Of a stretch of DNA of 64,000 nucleotides, positions 45,448-57,013 are shown one piece after another. The DNA is from Pachyseris speciosa. Lineage: Eukaryota; Cnidaria; Anthozoa; Scleractinia; Pachyseridae. The translations under genes and the position numbers were made by a program. The notes under the pieces were generated by a model. The model did not search any database and was not told the origin of the DNA. It saw only the letters and a program-made list of their open reading frames with translations. Each line of letters starts with the position of its first letter. Position 1 is the first letter of the stretch. The stretch spans positions 348,501 through 412,500 of the forward strand of contig JAEMWC010000446.1 in the NCBI GenBank assembly GCA_016490735.1, written 5' to 3'.

Positions 45448-45695
45448 CTTGTGCTCTCGTATCCACGTGTTATGAAACCAGTCTCGAGCACCTTTTAACT
45501 CTGACCGACCCCACACTTCCCACTCTTCAAGAGCTCCTACTGCCTCTTTGTACTCTTCCTCTGTTGATGCGTGAGCAATTCGTCGAAAACGACAAAGGAT
45601 ATCCGTCTTGAAAACGGTAGCTCCATTTGCTCCTTTGGAAAGCCACCGCTCCCAGGCTTGCTCCCTGTGAAAATCGCAGATGTACACACTACAAT
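45448..45695 (-). pseudogene. MULE pseudogene exon: post-transposase segment
   Basis: Acceptor tttcag, phase 1 with the previous exon. Encodes DCSVYICDFHREQAWERW, then LEEWEVWGRSELKGARDW. The CDFHREQAW block is the part of MULE transposases that follows the second catalytic acid. Donor gtattc, phase 0. No lesion seen in this exon. Confidence 0.8.
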
Positions 45696-45779
45696 CTGAA
45701 AGAAAACACAAAAATGATCAAAAGAGTCGCTCTAGGTAAGCCACGTGGGGTGTACTCATGCCCGACTAGTATATTGAAA

Positions 45780-46369
45780 CACGAAAATTTGGTTTATCAA
45801 CGGAGTTGATAAGGTAAATTGACCACCGTACAGGGATTCGATTAGCTGATGTTTCGAGCTTTAGCCCTTCGTCGGAGCGAATCGAGGAATTGTGGGTTGT
45901 GTATGGTTTATATAGAAAATGGAGCTACGCTATTGGTGGTAACATGGTAACGTGAAAAACGTGATGTGTGAGAAAGATGACAAAGACGCATCCAAACCTG
46001 TCGCTCGGCATTTTAATCTCCCTAACCATTCCAAACAACACATGTCGATCTCCGGCCTTTCCCTACATCAAGGTACCACGGAAAGCCGTAAAAATCTCGA
46101 GCAAAAAACTGATCTTTCAAATTGGCACTCTTAATCCCCACGGTATCAACGAGCGCTTTTCATTCAATTAATTTATTCCTGTTTTTCACGTTACCATGTC
46201 ACCACCAATAGCGTAGCTCCATTTTCTGTATATAAACCATACACAACCCACAATTCCTCGATTCGCTCTGACGAAGGGCTAACGCTCGAAACGTCAGCTA
46301 ATCGAATCCCTGTACGGTGGTCAATTTACCTTATCAACTCCGTTGATAAACCAAATTTTCGTGTTTCAC

Positions 46370-46417
<48 letters not shown>

Positions 46418-46422
46418 TTCAT
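45780..46422 (+). mobile_element. Penelope-like element remnant with inverted pLTR-like arms
   Basis: A diverged inverse pair (about 45,780-45,960 and 46,175-46,368) flanks a 3' piece of a GIY-YIG endonuclease-type reading frame (VARHFNLPNHSKQHMSISG, then IFQIGTLNPHGINER in a shifted frame). The unit lies in an intron of the MULE pseudogene and is flanked by TAGTATATTGAAA (45,767-45,779 and 46,423-46,435). Reverse transcriptase is missing. Family assignment rests on the C-terminal motif and arm layout known for Penelope-like elements. Confidence 0.75.
46264..46300 (+). ncRNA. Hammerhead-ribozyme-like motif in the right Penelope arm
   Basis: Contains the core words CTGACGA (46,268-46,274) and GAAA (46,288-46,291), separated by GGGC TAAC GCTC, which can pair as stem II. 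Hammerhead motifs are known in Penelope-like pLTRs. The matching position in the left arm reads CCGACGA, so its core is altered. Stems I and III were not modelled. Confidence 0.5.
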
Positions 46423-46756
46423 TAGTATATTGAAAGTTGATAAACGTTTCATTTATACTACCCCCTTTGTTCTGTTAAGTTTATCTATTTATGCGTTAAT
46501 TCAAAAAGTTGATTGTTCTTTTTGCTGTTGTTTTAACTTTTTAAGATGTCGACTCTGTTGTACAGTTCGTGCAACTCATTTGATTAAAGTCGCCACTGCA
46601 ACAAATTATAGCCATCATAAAAGCGTCATTGAAGCAATTACGTCCGATAGCATGCTCTTTTACCAACAGTTTCAAGGGAGATACAAGTATCAGATGAGAA
46701 TGAATATATGAAAATCACATATTTGAACTGCGGATTAAAGAATGAATATGTGAATG

Positions 46757-46818
46757 AGTGGTTTGAGGCGCTGTATTTCAATGAGATTACCCCGGGTTCA
46801 AATCCCGCTAAAGCCACT
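46757..46818 (+). repeat. tRNA-derived remnant (family-B-like head)
   Basis: GAGTGGTTTGAGGCGCTG and GGGTTCAAATCCC resemble the A and B boxes of the Leu-like SINE head. Truncated; lies in the intron beside the MULE transposase exon. Confidence 0.45.
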
Positions 46819-46853
46819 AGATGGCTATAGCAGTAGGTATCTTTTCAAACTAC

Positions 46854-47566
46854 CTGGAAATAACCGCTCCACAGCGCCAATTTCTGCTTCGCTGTAGTCA
46901 ACCAGGAAGGAGTGTGGTGACCATTCAGAATTCCATTCTGCTATTACCTTCAGGGCGTTTTCTATTTCTGGCCTCACTTTGCAATACAAAACTGTCAACC
47001 ACCTGATAGTCAACATTTGTCTTGACCACCAGGAAAAACAACGGTAACGCATATTTCGTCGTACGATATGTGGCATCGAGCAAACTTAACTCGTTCCCAT
47101 AACGATTCAAAAGTCTGCGCTGCCACTTTGTCTGGTGTAAGAACAAAAGACCCTCCTTTCCTCCGTTAACTTACACAACTTCTTCCTCGGCATCGTCGTC
47201 GCCATCGTGTTCTCTCCATTCACCACTTGCGATATCTGCTTTTACATGAGCATAAGGGCGAAAGAAAAACAAATCATCTGGGCAATCTTTTCTCCAACCC
47301 TCTACTTTTTTCTGCAAATTTTCTTGGTCTACCTTCGACCACCTCTGTTTCACGACAGACGTGTAAATGGCACTGCGTATATCTGTCTTACTGGGGTAAA
47401 ATCTCCTGTTAGATCGTGAAGGCAAAGGCCCTTCCTTGAAAAGGGCCTTTTCAACGTAGTGTCGAAGGTGACGCCGCATTTCGTTAACTCCACGAACGCC
47501 TTCATCAACAAGATCTATTATCTGTTCCCTTAATCTCGAGTCCATTCTTTGAAGGAAACCAGCAAT
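46854..47566 (-). pseudogene. MULE transposase core exon
   Basis: Acceptor ccatacag, then IAGFLQRMDSRLREQIID. After a basic stretch (PSRSNRRFYPSKTDIRSAI) comes the MULE-type block KWQRRLLNRYG, SLLDATYRTTKYALPLF and VVKTNVDYQVV, with the Asp of LLDATY in the usual catalytic position. The in-frame TAA lies before that block and a one-base shift near 46,975 after it; the other frame then gives VIAEWNSEWSPHSFLVDYSE. Donor ag|gtagtt. Confidence 0.8.
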
Positions 47567-49011
47567 CTGTATGGAAAACAGAATACGCTTATCAAGAGTA
47601 GTAGTGTATTGCTGATTTTCACATGACGTCATGGCGGCCATGTTGGTGGCCTATGGTAATGCAAACATTTTCTTTGGTATCGGTTAAAAAATTTCGCCGC
47701 TTATCACGAGAGTGAAAACAAAGGATAGTAGCACAGTATGTCGCTTATAACGAGCGGACGTGCGTTGGCGTATTGCACAAGGCAATAAAAAGGACAGTTT
47801 TGGTAAACTTGTGAAGCACATGCTAAATATTTGTTGGCTTTTAAAATTTAAACCGTTCGCGACTTCGCAAAGACTTCCTATATATAACGCAGAGGCATTG
47901 GTTTTCTTGTACGAAGTGGTCCTCCATTATCGTCAAGGCTCGCAACAAATTTAGTTTTAATAGCATTCCTAAGCGAAGTTCGGACTTTCGTGAGTTATGT
48001 GGGACGATCAGTTAGAAAGACAGCACACTCACAAACATTCTCCAGACTTTTAATTTATAAGGCACTGAGTTTGAAGTTTCCTTGAAAATATTGATCGTTT
48101 CCTTATTGAAAACCTACCTCTCCAGTCGTGTGTTGCGCATGGTCACCGGGGCGAGGAAAGTGTATGTATACTCGCTTTTCACCTTCGCCAGCCGTAGCTT
48201 CACTTAAGGCTTTCCGCAGTTTTTTAGATTCAGTCTTTCGTCGTTTGGAAGTGTCCACGTCTATCTGAAATTTTGACAATTTTTTATCCATTTTATTCCT
48301 TTTTTGTATGAATTCCTAAGGTTATTTTTCCCTCCCAAGCTGGTTGCTGTTCTGTTGCTCTTTCACTCTTACCTTAAATTGTGGAAATCGTATGACTTCT
48401 CGCATTATGACTTGCGCGGTACATCCAAATTTCTTAGTTGGCTGATGTATTTCCCTTGGCCTTTTGTTTCCATATGAATGGTCACCACCCTGATGTGGGA
48501 TAAGGGAGTTGTTAACTAAAAGTTGATATTGTGAATTAAATATTCAAGTATTTTATTTTCCTAGTGTTTGTCGAAATCAGTGAGACGTAAAGTGCCATTG
48601 CGTCTTTGTTTTGGGCGGGAAAGAATGCACTCGGGGCTATGGTTTGTCGTGTTAATTAATTGTATGAAGACTTGAAACTTGGGATTTTAATATTTCAGTT
48701 ACTTACACCTTTCTTATCCTCCGCCTCCTCCCAAGCTCCCCATCTCCCTAACTTCCCATCTCCTTAATTTGTTCCTTCTTTGCGGTATTCAGTCGGGGTG
48801 TCATTCCAGGTTTTTCTTATAAATACCTCCGCTCACCGTTTTACTTTTCAGTTTCTCTTTATCAGCAGTATGCCTATCAGTGCCAGGTGACAGTCGTACA
48901 CTCGCTTTCCAGTGATGATGAAGGGCACTCCGTCATAAAGAATCCTGGGTTGAGACGATGCTTTTTGTGGGTCTTCAAAGAATACCTTTTTCCCTTTTTT
49001 TTCTATATTCT

Positions 49012-50187
49012 CTGTAAGAACAAATGTATCCACTAATTTAGATTGCGATAAAATGTCTTAAACAATGCCGTGTCTAGGCACTACGAAACTTTGTGCGCTG
49101 ATTCCAGAGCAAATTTCAATAGGGTGCAAAGCTGTCTCCAAGCCAGGTACTCTCGGGAGAACCTTAAGACGCCTGCCTAATAAAGAGGTTATGTACAAAC
49201 AAGGTAACCTCTCAAATCATCCGCTATCACAAAAGAGGTTGGTTAGCGCCCTGCATAGCCAGTAAAAACTGACAAGATTAAACCCTCCCTGTAACATCTT
49301 GATGCAATGCACGTTTGATGAAAAGAAGATATCCAAGCCGTCATCATGCAGGTGGTCTTGTATATCCTCTACCCTGCTCCCGAAGTGAAATATCAGCCAA
49401 GACAAGCTCGCAATGGGTGTCCGCTATAGAGGGGTATCCCTTTTGTAGAGTTGATCTCTAATTGTCCAGAAGTCAGCAGTTCACCCAGAATTTTCAGCCA
49501 GTGTTTACAACAATCATTAACACCGGCGGTATACAGTAAGTGACTGGAACTGTCACGCTTACAATCAGCCTCATCAACCCGAATTAAGATAAAGTTACCT
49601 ACCTACCTACCATAGTCACAAAATTGTAAGCTATACAGTCATTCATAGCCGCTTTATTGGATGTGCTAGGCTTAAAAGGTTTCAGTGTGTATCTTCTGTA
49701 TCTTGAGCACTTGAAAACTTGGTGGTTAGATGGAGTTGCGAGAAAATCAGCTCTAATTTATGGTTTGTCGGAAAGAGTTTCTATCATTGTGTGGTTGTCA
49801 CGCAACTGCTCAGAGCTTTTTCATGGTTTGCTTTTCGAGAAGATGTCAACGACTGCACAGCTTACACTGTAAAAAACTGCATGCCCGGAAATTTGATGAG
49901 GACCGGCGCAGCGTGACATGATGTATGGGTTATTCAAAATTTAAGACTCTGACCCGAAGGTCATTTGGAGGATTTCTCGCTAATTTACAGCTAATATTGT
50001 AATTTCCGTTTTGACTTTTATCTTGGAAGGAAGTATCAACTAAGCATTTCGCGATAATACTATCTACAGTTCACCAAGACGGAGTGGCTGGCTTGAGACA
50101 AGCAAAGTAAACTCAAAGTACCGACGGTAAAAAATCCCGCTATTTAATACAACCTTTCTACATGTAAATGACAAACATGAAACTTAC
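49012..50187. other. Intron of the MULE pseudogene, no recognised feature
   Basis: No coding or repeat boundary identified between the first two exons. Confidence 0.4.
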
Positions 50188-50434
50188 CTTTGCCAAGAGA
50201 GTAGTTGTAATACATAACAAATCTGGTTGTTGTTTCAATCTCATGCTCATGAAGGAGCTTTTCAGCTGATTGCACGTCTTGCACAAAACCGAATGTTTCC
50301 GAGATCTTTTGAAAAGACATGATTATATTGCGATCTTTCAGCCAGCAAATCTCCTGAAACTCAGACTGTTGTCCTTGTCAATTTTCCCGCGTTTGTGATG
50401 ATGAGTGGTTTCCAAGCCTCTTATGGGCCCGATC

Positions 50435-50485
50435 CGATGGGTCCCCTCGTCTATCCCCTGAAGGGATAGATCAGCGGGACCTTTG
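50435..50485. repeat. Short hairpin (gggtccc...gggacc)
   Basis: gggtcccctcgtctatcccc pairs with ggggatagat...gggacc across a few bases. The word cgtctatccc also occurs in the TSP1 upstream region copies at 40.16 and 50.87 kb. Confidence 0.5.
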
Positions 50486-50804
50486 AATCAGCAGACAAAT
50501 TAGCCAATATCAGCAACATACAACGTTCATTTACTTCACCAACTGAATGATATAATTCAGATTAGCAGGAGAATTTCACAAAATTATCAACACAAAAAAC
50601 GTATTAATATTTCATCCCACACAAAAATCCATATTTTCGAAGACGCAACGATGAGACTTTGGTATTCGAGAAAGGTAAAAGGGTATAGTTTTGTAGGAAT
50701 AATTACCTCTCGTGTTCTTAGGCAAACCACATATGTAACAACAAACACTAACAACCGTGTCACTGACTTTATTGTGTAAAATACGAATTAGCGAAGATGT
50801 ATTC

Positions 50805-50895
50805 GGTGCTCGTAAAACTCGGTCCCAGTCTCACCGCCGTTGGAGGGCCCTCTCGTCTATCCCTTCTAATAACTACCTTGTCGAGCGTCACCCGA
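50805..50895 (+). repeat. Inverse copy of the upstream region of TSP1 gene 1
   Basis: Complementary to 40,150-40,235: shared blocks include aactcggtcccagtctc, cgccgttggagggccctct and cgtctatcccttctaata. On the plus strand it stands as a promoter or 5' UTR would, but no TSP1 frame follows. Probably a stranded duplicate. Confidence 0.7.
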
Positions 50896-51889
50896 GAGAT
50901 GATCACGTTATGTAAAATCATTGAAGGGTAATTTTGTGAGAGGTCCGCGCGGAGAAAAGCGGGGACGCGAAGAGACGCAGGTAACTACGCAGACTAACTA
51001 AAAATAAAAATAGACAGTCACTGACTGCATGTGGCTAGTGCTGAAGCTTTTTCATTTTCACGAGAAAGGGATACGAAACGATTGTCAGTTGTTTGCCGTT
51101 TGAGCTTCGTCACTCGAGTCACGCAAGGTAAGCTGTTTACAACCTAGCGCGTATTGCGATATCTGATGAGAGATTTTTTTTTCGAATTTTACCCGTGTAT
51201 CCAATGCGCAACCGTATATAATGCGCACCCTATTTTTGAAGCCAATTTTCCAAAAATAAAATAAATGGCAGTATACCTTTTCGTTAAATACCGACCATCC
51301 GTTCAGAGAAAATTCTCACCCGATCGACCCAATGGAGTTACCCTGAGTCATCTACTCGCGAAAGACAAATTTTTTTGCCGGTGTGAGTAAAGTCATCAGT
51401 TTCAAAATAACTCTCATCCGCTCTAGCTAAAAAGTTTATTTATCTGATGTTAGAAAGCTTTCGATCACTTTTAGGTTGATCACATTGGTCTAGTACCAAA
51501 ACGCGGGCTTGTTGTGTTTCGTGTGCTGGGAAATTAAAACTATTTTATCTAATAAGAATAGCGTATTTCCGAACGTTAAGTGACGGCATGTAAGAATGAT
51601 CCAGACCCCCGTAGAAGGAATACTCTGATACTCATAGGCTCTTCGTGGTTGCTGTGTAAATATTTTCGCTTTCATTCGCTGACAAAAAGAAGCATCCAAA
51701 TGTCTTTCCGATGAATGGCCGAAAGGTATTAAATAGACTTTCTCAAAGTCGTTCGCTTGGTTTTCTGGTCACTGTCGCGCTACGCGCTCAAAACAAACAG
51801 TCGTGATATGTTCAATCAAGCGTAACGCGGCGAGAAAGAAAGTATATGAAATCATCTCCTGTGAAATGCGCCTCTGACGATTTTCATGG

Positions 51890-52115
51890 TCAAAAGATTT
51901 TGAATCTTCGACAGCCTTTGAAAAATATAGCTCTTTTATTCCGTCTTCGTTGTGAGCTGCTGTAGTTCGCAGCTTCGAGCAAAGTAATTTTAAACAAACT
52001 GTGCGCTGCGTCACCATATGCAAATAAACGAGTGTGTTGTTTTTGTGTTATGCAAATTTTTGGCATCCGCTCGCAGTTTATCCAGTCGCTTTATTGCGGT
52101 TTATCATCCAATTTC
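51890..52115 (+). repeat. Duplicated block downstream of TSP1 gene 2
   Basis: Partner of 38,100-38,440, same orientation, diverged. Lies on the 3' side of TSP1 gene 2, about 2.4 kb from its stop codon. Confidence 0.55.
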
Positions 52116-52984
52116 ATCTCGCCGATTTTCAGGCTTATTTGCTGGAATTCGAGAACACTTCGTTTACGTGCGCGAATAGAAGTTTTAACGTCTCACCCAC
52201 CCACCCAGCCCAACGGTCTCTCCTTTCCCGACCCTGGGAACGGGGTTGCCATCCAGCCCATATACGAATGTCAAAGACAGATCATACAAATACCCAGCGT
52301 TATCTGATCAGAGATTTTATTGGAATCTTCGCTCATTTAGTACAACACTCATCTGTTTTCTAATGCAAAGAAATACATCGGAATAATCATCGGATAAAGT
52401 TTCTTATCAATACAAAGAATAAGTTTAACGGCGAATGCACACTCCCAGTGGAGTTTTAATATTCAACATATTTGCTTAACATCTCACCGACCGAACAAGA
52501 GTCTTTCAATCTGTATTCTTTATGCTACTCTTATTTTGTCCTGTGGAAAGAACTCTCGCGACGAACAGCAAGCTACAACCCTGCTGTATCGCTGGACGAA
52601 AGGCAAGCTTTGAGCTGAGCGATTCCACCCGATGACTGCCGACCCTGATCTCCGAACACTTACCGAACGGAAATATACGAAGATACTCCGATTCCCACTC
52701 TGGCCGTAACATAGTGGCTTGGCCTTTTACGAGGCACTAGCCACAAAATAGAGAAAGCGCATCTCTTTAGTTCGTCTCTTCGGTGCTCTTCAGCGCAAAC
52801 GAGGTGTTAGGCGACTAAAGTTTATCTTCTTTTAATGGCTTTAATTTGTGTCAATTTTCTTCGCAGGTTATAATATATTTTGTTGCGGTTTTTATTAATT
52901 TATTAATTTATTAATTTATATTTTAGTTATTTTTGTTTTGTTTTCCCTGCCGCGTCTAACAAAATATTCGAATAAAGTACTTTC

Positions 52985-53275
52985 GAACTAAAACACATAT
53001 AATAATTACTTTATTTAAGTCTCAAATGTATTTAGCCGAGAACAGATGCTCTACTAATTGGGGAGACTAAATCAAATCAACTCTAAATAAATCAAATGAA
53101 ATCAAATGTTGGTTTTTGGGGAGTGTGGAAAACCAGAGTACCCGGACAAAAACCTCTTGGAGCAGATTAGAGAACCAACAACTCAGCCCACATATGACGC
53201 CGAGTCCGGGAATCGAACCCGGAACACATTTGGTGGAAGGCGAGCGCTCTCACCACTGCGCCAACTCTGCTCTTT
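52985..53275 (-). mobile_element. tRNA-derived SINE (family C, Gly-like head)
   Basis: The minus-strand head GAGTTGGCGCAGTGGTGAGA with B-box CCGGGTTCGATTCCCGG gives good T-arm pairing; the anticodon region reads CTTCCACC, so a Gly tRNA origin is possible. The body continues through tctgctccaagaggtttttg to a tail with cttaaataaagt. A typical 290-bp SINE. Confidence 0.75.
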
Positions 53276-54223
53276 CAACTATGTTGCGAAACAAACTTTT
53301 CAAACGGCCGGTTTAGACATTTCATTTGGCGTTGTCGAACAAATGTAAATTATCAGTATATAAAGCAAATGTTGAAACTGTTTAAACGGGCCTTAAAATT
53401 ACCAGGAGACGCTTTTTAAACCTTTTTTTTTTTCATTTTATTTACTACATTTTTTAATCATTGCCCAGTCCTTTTACCCATGCACTCGGTAAGAAAGATG
53501 CAATCTTGTTGCGGTTGCGCGGTAATACGGGCAACAAATTCATGCAAGTTTCCGCGCAACATTGTTGCGATACGAGTTTATAGAGCGATGTTGCCCATGC
53601 GCAAAGTAGAGGCTGTTCTACTTTCTGCAAAATGTTGCTGCAACATGAAACGACGAAAGTTATTGCGTGACAAGTTTCTCGTACGGGTGGTAAAACGGGC
53701 TACATCGCTCTTCAACTCGTACCGCAGTAATGTTGCACGGAAAGTTACCCGAATTTGTTGCCCGTTTTACTGCATTTTTAGAAATCTAAGTGTCTTTGCT
53801 AGCTTTTTCATTTAACAATCTACTTACTAAAACAATATGAATATTTACTATTGTTTTCGCTTCGTTGTGAATTTACATATAGAAACTATCTGCTACTTCT
53901 TGTTGTCATTAAAATTTTCAATTTTCAACAGTTCGCCTTTCTCTTTAATCATTTTCAGACAAAAAACTACCTGCTTTTCTTTCTGAGCACAATTTTCACA
54001 AACAACAAAGAAAGAGAATATGAAGATAGATATAAATGGCCCGAGAGATTTTCAAATATCAAACGTCAATTGACAGGCCAACTTCACGAGGGAGTCATTT
54101 GATCAGAACTTCCAGAAACCATTTGGTGTTTAAATTTTGTAATGCAGCCAGTTGTAAATAGCAATGACAATGGAAATAATTAGCACGAAAAAATAAAAAC
54201 GTGAAAGATCCTGCTAGACGTAG

Positions 54224-54373
54224 TCAATAGGTGGTTTGCAGCCAATCTCTAGAGACACAGATAATGGTTAAAAGAACAAATGCTGGTGGACGAACAAAAG
54301 GAGCTAATGAGAGATGTATTGTTTACGTCCACCAGCATGGCGGCGATGACGTAACGTGCAAACTACCTATTAT
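54224..54373. mobile_element. Short foldback MITE
   Basis: Ends ataggtggtttgca and tgcaaactacctat are inverted, and aatgctggtggacg pairs with cgtccaccagcatg inside. The ORF across it (from 54,231) has no family similarity and is probably chance. Confidence 0.65.
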
Positions 54374-54560
54374 GTCAAAGAAACTTCTATTTGTTGATCA
54401 GGCTTCCATGCAAATTCACACCGAGTTGACATCGAAACGGCGACTCAATGTTTATGCAAACTTTTGCAAAAAACAAAATTTACCCTTGAAGGATATTCAG
54501 TCCTACTGAGTGCCAATTAATAAACTCGACATAAAACTTAGATGGCGTTTGCTTATTTCT

Positions 54561-55384
54561 TTAGTTTTTCTGAGCCATAGATTGTACAGGACAAGGGTCT
54601 GTGTTACATGCTCTGGTCTCTTCCAGAGGTCCATCGCAATTTTTCCCACCATTCGCCGGTGCCGGATTTGTGCAACTGCGCTTTCTAATTTGAACTCCTC
54701 CGCCGCACGTCTTGTCACAAGCTGCAAACTCATCCCATTCTGTGAGGCCACCGTCGACTGGACACGGCTGGACGTTGCATTTTTCCTCTTCTTCTTGCGG
54801 CCCTTCGCAGCTCTTCCCTCCGTTAGCAGGTGCCGGATTCGTACACGTTCTTGTGCGTTTCCTCACACCAGTGCCACACGGTTTATCGCAGTCTCCAAAC
54901 GCTCCCCAATCCGAGAAACCTCCGTCCACAGGACACTGTTTAACGTTGCAGGCCTTCGTTTCCTCCGTCGGTCCTTCGCAGACCCTGCCGTCAAATTGTG
55001 GCGGTGGATTTGTGCAAGATCGCGTCCGCTTCTGTGCGCCGTCTCCGCATGTTTTATCGCATTCTCCGTACGCACTCCACTCGGTAAACCCCCATCTATG
55101 GGGCATTCTTTAATTTTACACTTCTTCTCTTCGCTTCGAGGTCCAAGCTTTTGGTCCAAACAAGTTTGACCGAGGGAGCCGGGTCTAGGATTAGTACAGT
55201 TTCTCGTCCTGCTTTGTTTACCTTCTCCGCATTCAACAGAACATGGTCTCCATTCCGACCAATCTGTGTATCCACCAGGTAATGTAGCTTTGAGGATTGC
55301 AAAATATAGAGGAACTATAGCAAGATATGCTAAGCCTACAACTAGAGGAAATCGCCGACTTTGTGCAGCCTTTTTGCTGGCCAT
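54561..55384 (-). pseudogene. Four-TSP1 membrane protein, paralogue (gene 2), one frameshift
   Basis: Same architecture as gene 1: basic start (MASKKAAQSRRFP), a hydrophobic anchor with IVPLYFAI (gene 1 has VVPLYFIV), then four TSP1 domains with CTNP motifs. The frame breaks near 55,086-55,090, between TSP1 domains 1 and 2: the first frame reads CPIDGGLPSG and the second resumes with TEWSAYGECDKTCG, as expected from a one-base change in a G/T run. The rest is intact to the stop (ACNTDPCPVQSMAQKN), with a longer C-terminal tail than gene 1. A sequencing or assembly error is possible since this is the only break, so the gene may be intact in the organism. Confidence 0.85.
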
Positions 55385-55389
55385 TCTCT

Positions 55390-56555
55390 TCTAACTAAGT
55401 GCAAAGCTCGTAGAAAATATCATGAATACTAGAATGTACATATTCAAAATAATCAGCATGTTGGTTCAGTGCCGCAACCAATCAAATGCACCAGAGGCGA
55501 AATGAAAACTTGGAATAAATTTTTTTCAGCAACAAAACTTTTTGTTCAGCAACAAAACTTTAACGCGCACGTTTAGTTTCTAGTTTGAAACAATTTCATC
55601 TGAAATATATACATCGGTTCGATCGTTGTTCTGTTTTTTGAATGTTAGAAAACATGTGCTACAGTGTTTCTTTACTCGGTATTTGCTGCGCGAGATGGTT
55701 TTCTCAGTTGAATGACCACACGCGTTAATTAAATTCAAGTGGACGACTGACTTACTTAAAATCTTACAATACTCTCAGCAGGACAATAATGTATTCGTTT
55801 AAAAAAAGTTGATCTGAACGAATATTGGTTAAATGTGGAGAGTGAATACAACGTTGCAGCTTGGTGGAAGTTCAAACTCTTTTTCGGTTATTGATGCTCG
55901 TTTACATTCACTTCAGTTTTTGTGCCTGTGACTAGACGAATCTCGTTTGCAAATGAAACAATTCACCATCATTTCGCCAATTTATTTATACAGGCTCGGA
56001 ACAGGATCCAAGTATGGATCCTTGAATATTGTGTGTATTGTGGCATTATTAACCATTAACAATTAATTCAAGATACACCCTGCAGCTCTGTTCACCTCGG
56101 GTTTCCTGCTAGAGGGACACGTTCCTGTCTAGGAACCCCTTGAAAACATTTGACCAACATTTGACAAAAGGTGATCGTGATCATAACAAATATTGGTTAA
56201 ATGTGGGGAGTGAATACAACGTTATTTGATGGACGTTCAAATAGTTCGGAACTTAAATATTTCATCAATAAAAGACTATAGTACTGTATAGTAGCAGCGA
56301 GAACAAAGCTACCTTGAACAGTATTCAAACCCATGATGTCAGCGATCTACCATTCAAGTTATTGACTGATGTTCTAAGGTTCGTGGATCCATGGTAGATC
56401 TGTAGAGTATGAATAAGTGAAATGTATGCTGCTGATGGTATGTGATACTGTAAGATCTTTGTAGTATAAACACATAAGTCTAAAAATTCATTAATTTATT
56501 GCATGAGAACAAAGAACAAGAACTGCGTGGTCAAAATACGAGAGCGCAAACGGCA
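55390..56555. other. Intergenic, no recognised gene
   Basis: AT-rich. Contains a direct repeat of cgaatattggttaaatgtgg-type sequence near 55,820 and 56,190, each followed by gagtgaatacaacgtt, and a doubled cagcaacaaaactttt near 55,530. No coding evidence. Confidence 0.5.
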
Positions 56556-56557
56556 TT

Positions 56558-56875
56558 ATACACATGTCATCGGCTTCCCCGTGGGGTCGACCCCCGGGCC
56601 TACCAGGGAGATATGTGGGGGAATACAAGGAGATGGACGGGATTCTTTGCCCGGGGTAGGGGAAAATCTTGACATTGTTCTACAATGAAAGATTAGGGGG
56701 TGGGGGAATTCACAAGTTTGAAAAGGATGTGACGGGAATTTTCAGCTGAGAGACACCTAACCCAGGGGACTTTGTCTTGAGAGTTTCCCCGACCCCCCGG
56801 GGAAATTCCTCAAGTTTACAATCCCCCTGGTTAGCCTGGGGGTCGACCCCACGGGGAAGCCGATGACATGTGTAT
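56558..56875. mobile_element. Foldback MITE with GGTCGACCCC arms
   Basis: Inverted ends atacacatgtcatcggcttc and gaagccgatgacatgtgtat extend through ccccgtggggtcgaccccc. Length 318 bp, GC-rich, no coding capacity. Confidence 0.85.
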
Positions 56876-57013
56876 TACAGAGTCATGCAGCACAGAGTGC
56901 TCCAACCACCGGGTTCTATTACCATCTACTGTTTCCGGAAATGAGACCCCCCCCTACCCACCTCCTCCCGAGGAGCGGCAGTAGTCTCTAATTTCGGTGG
57001 TGGTTTGTGGGGC

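Larger units (their letters stand above)
42804..50320 (-). pseudogene. MULE transposase gene with SWIM, Ulp1-like protease and PHD modules (decayed)
   Basis: A multi-exon gene on the minus strand. Exons read: 50,188-50,320 (MSFQKISETFGFVQDV...); 49,011 to about 48,880 (KKVFFEDPQKASSQP, then YDGVPF and YDCH); 48,373-48,489 (GGDHSYGNKRP, then MREVIRFPQF); 48,118-48,264; 46,854-47,566 (MULE transposase); 45,448-45,695; 45,165-45,331; and 44,899 to 42,804 (SWIM, Ulp1-like, PHD). Most junctions keep phase. Lesions: in-frame TAA at 47,171-47,173 and frame changes near 46,975, 43,960 and 43,200, plus probable loss of frame near 48,880. Several such breaks argue for a dead transposon rather than sequencing error. 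Plant Kaonashi-type MULEs are known to carry Ulp1-like domains; a relation is inferred. I found no terminal inverted repeats or target duplication for the whole unit. Confidence 0.8.

Noticed and set aside
47566..47641. N-terminal start MAAMTSCENQQ for the MULE transposase exon
   Set aside because: A good acceptor (ccatacag at 47,567-47,574) precedes IAGFLQRM in phase with the upstream exon, so this stretch is intron.
54231..54509. 92-residue plus-strand ORF
   Set aside because: It covers a short foldback MITE and has no recognised domain.
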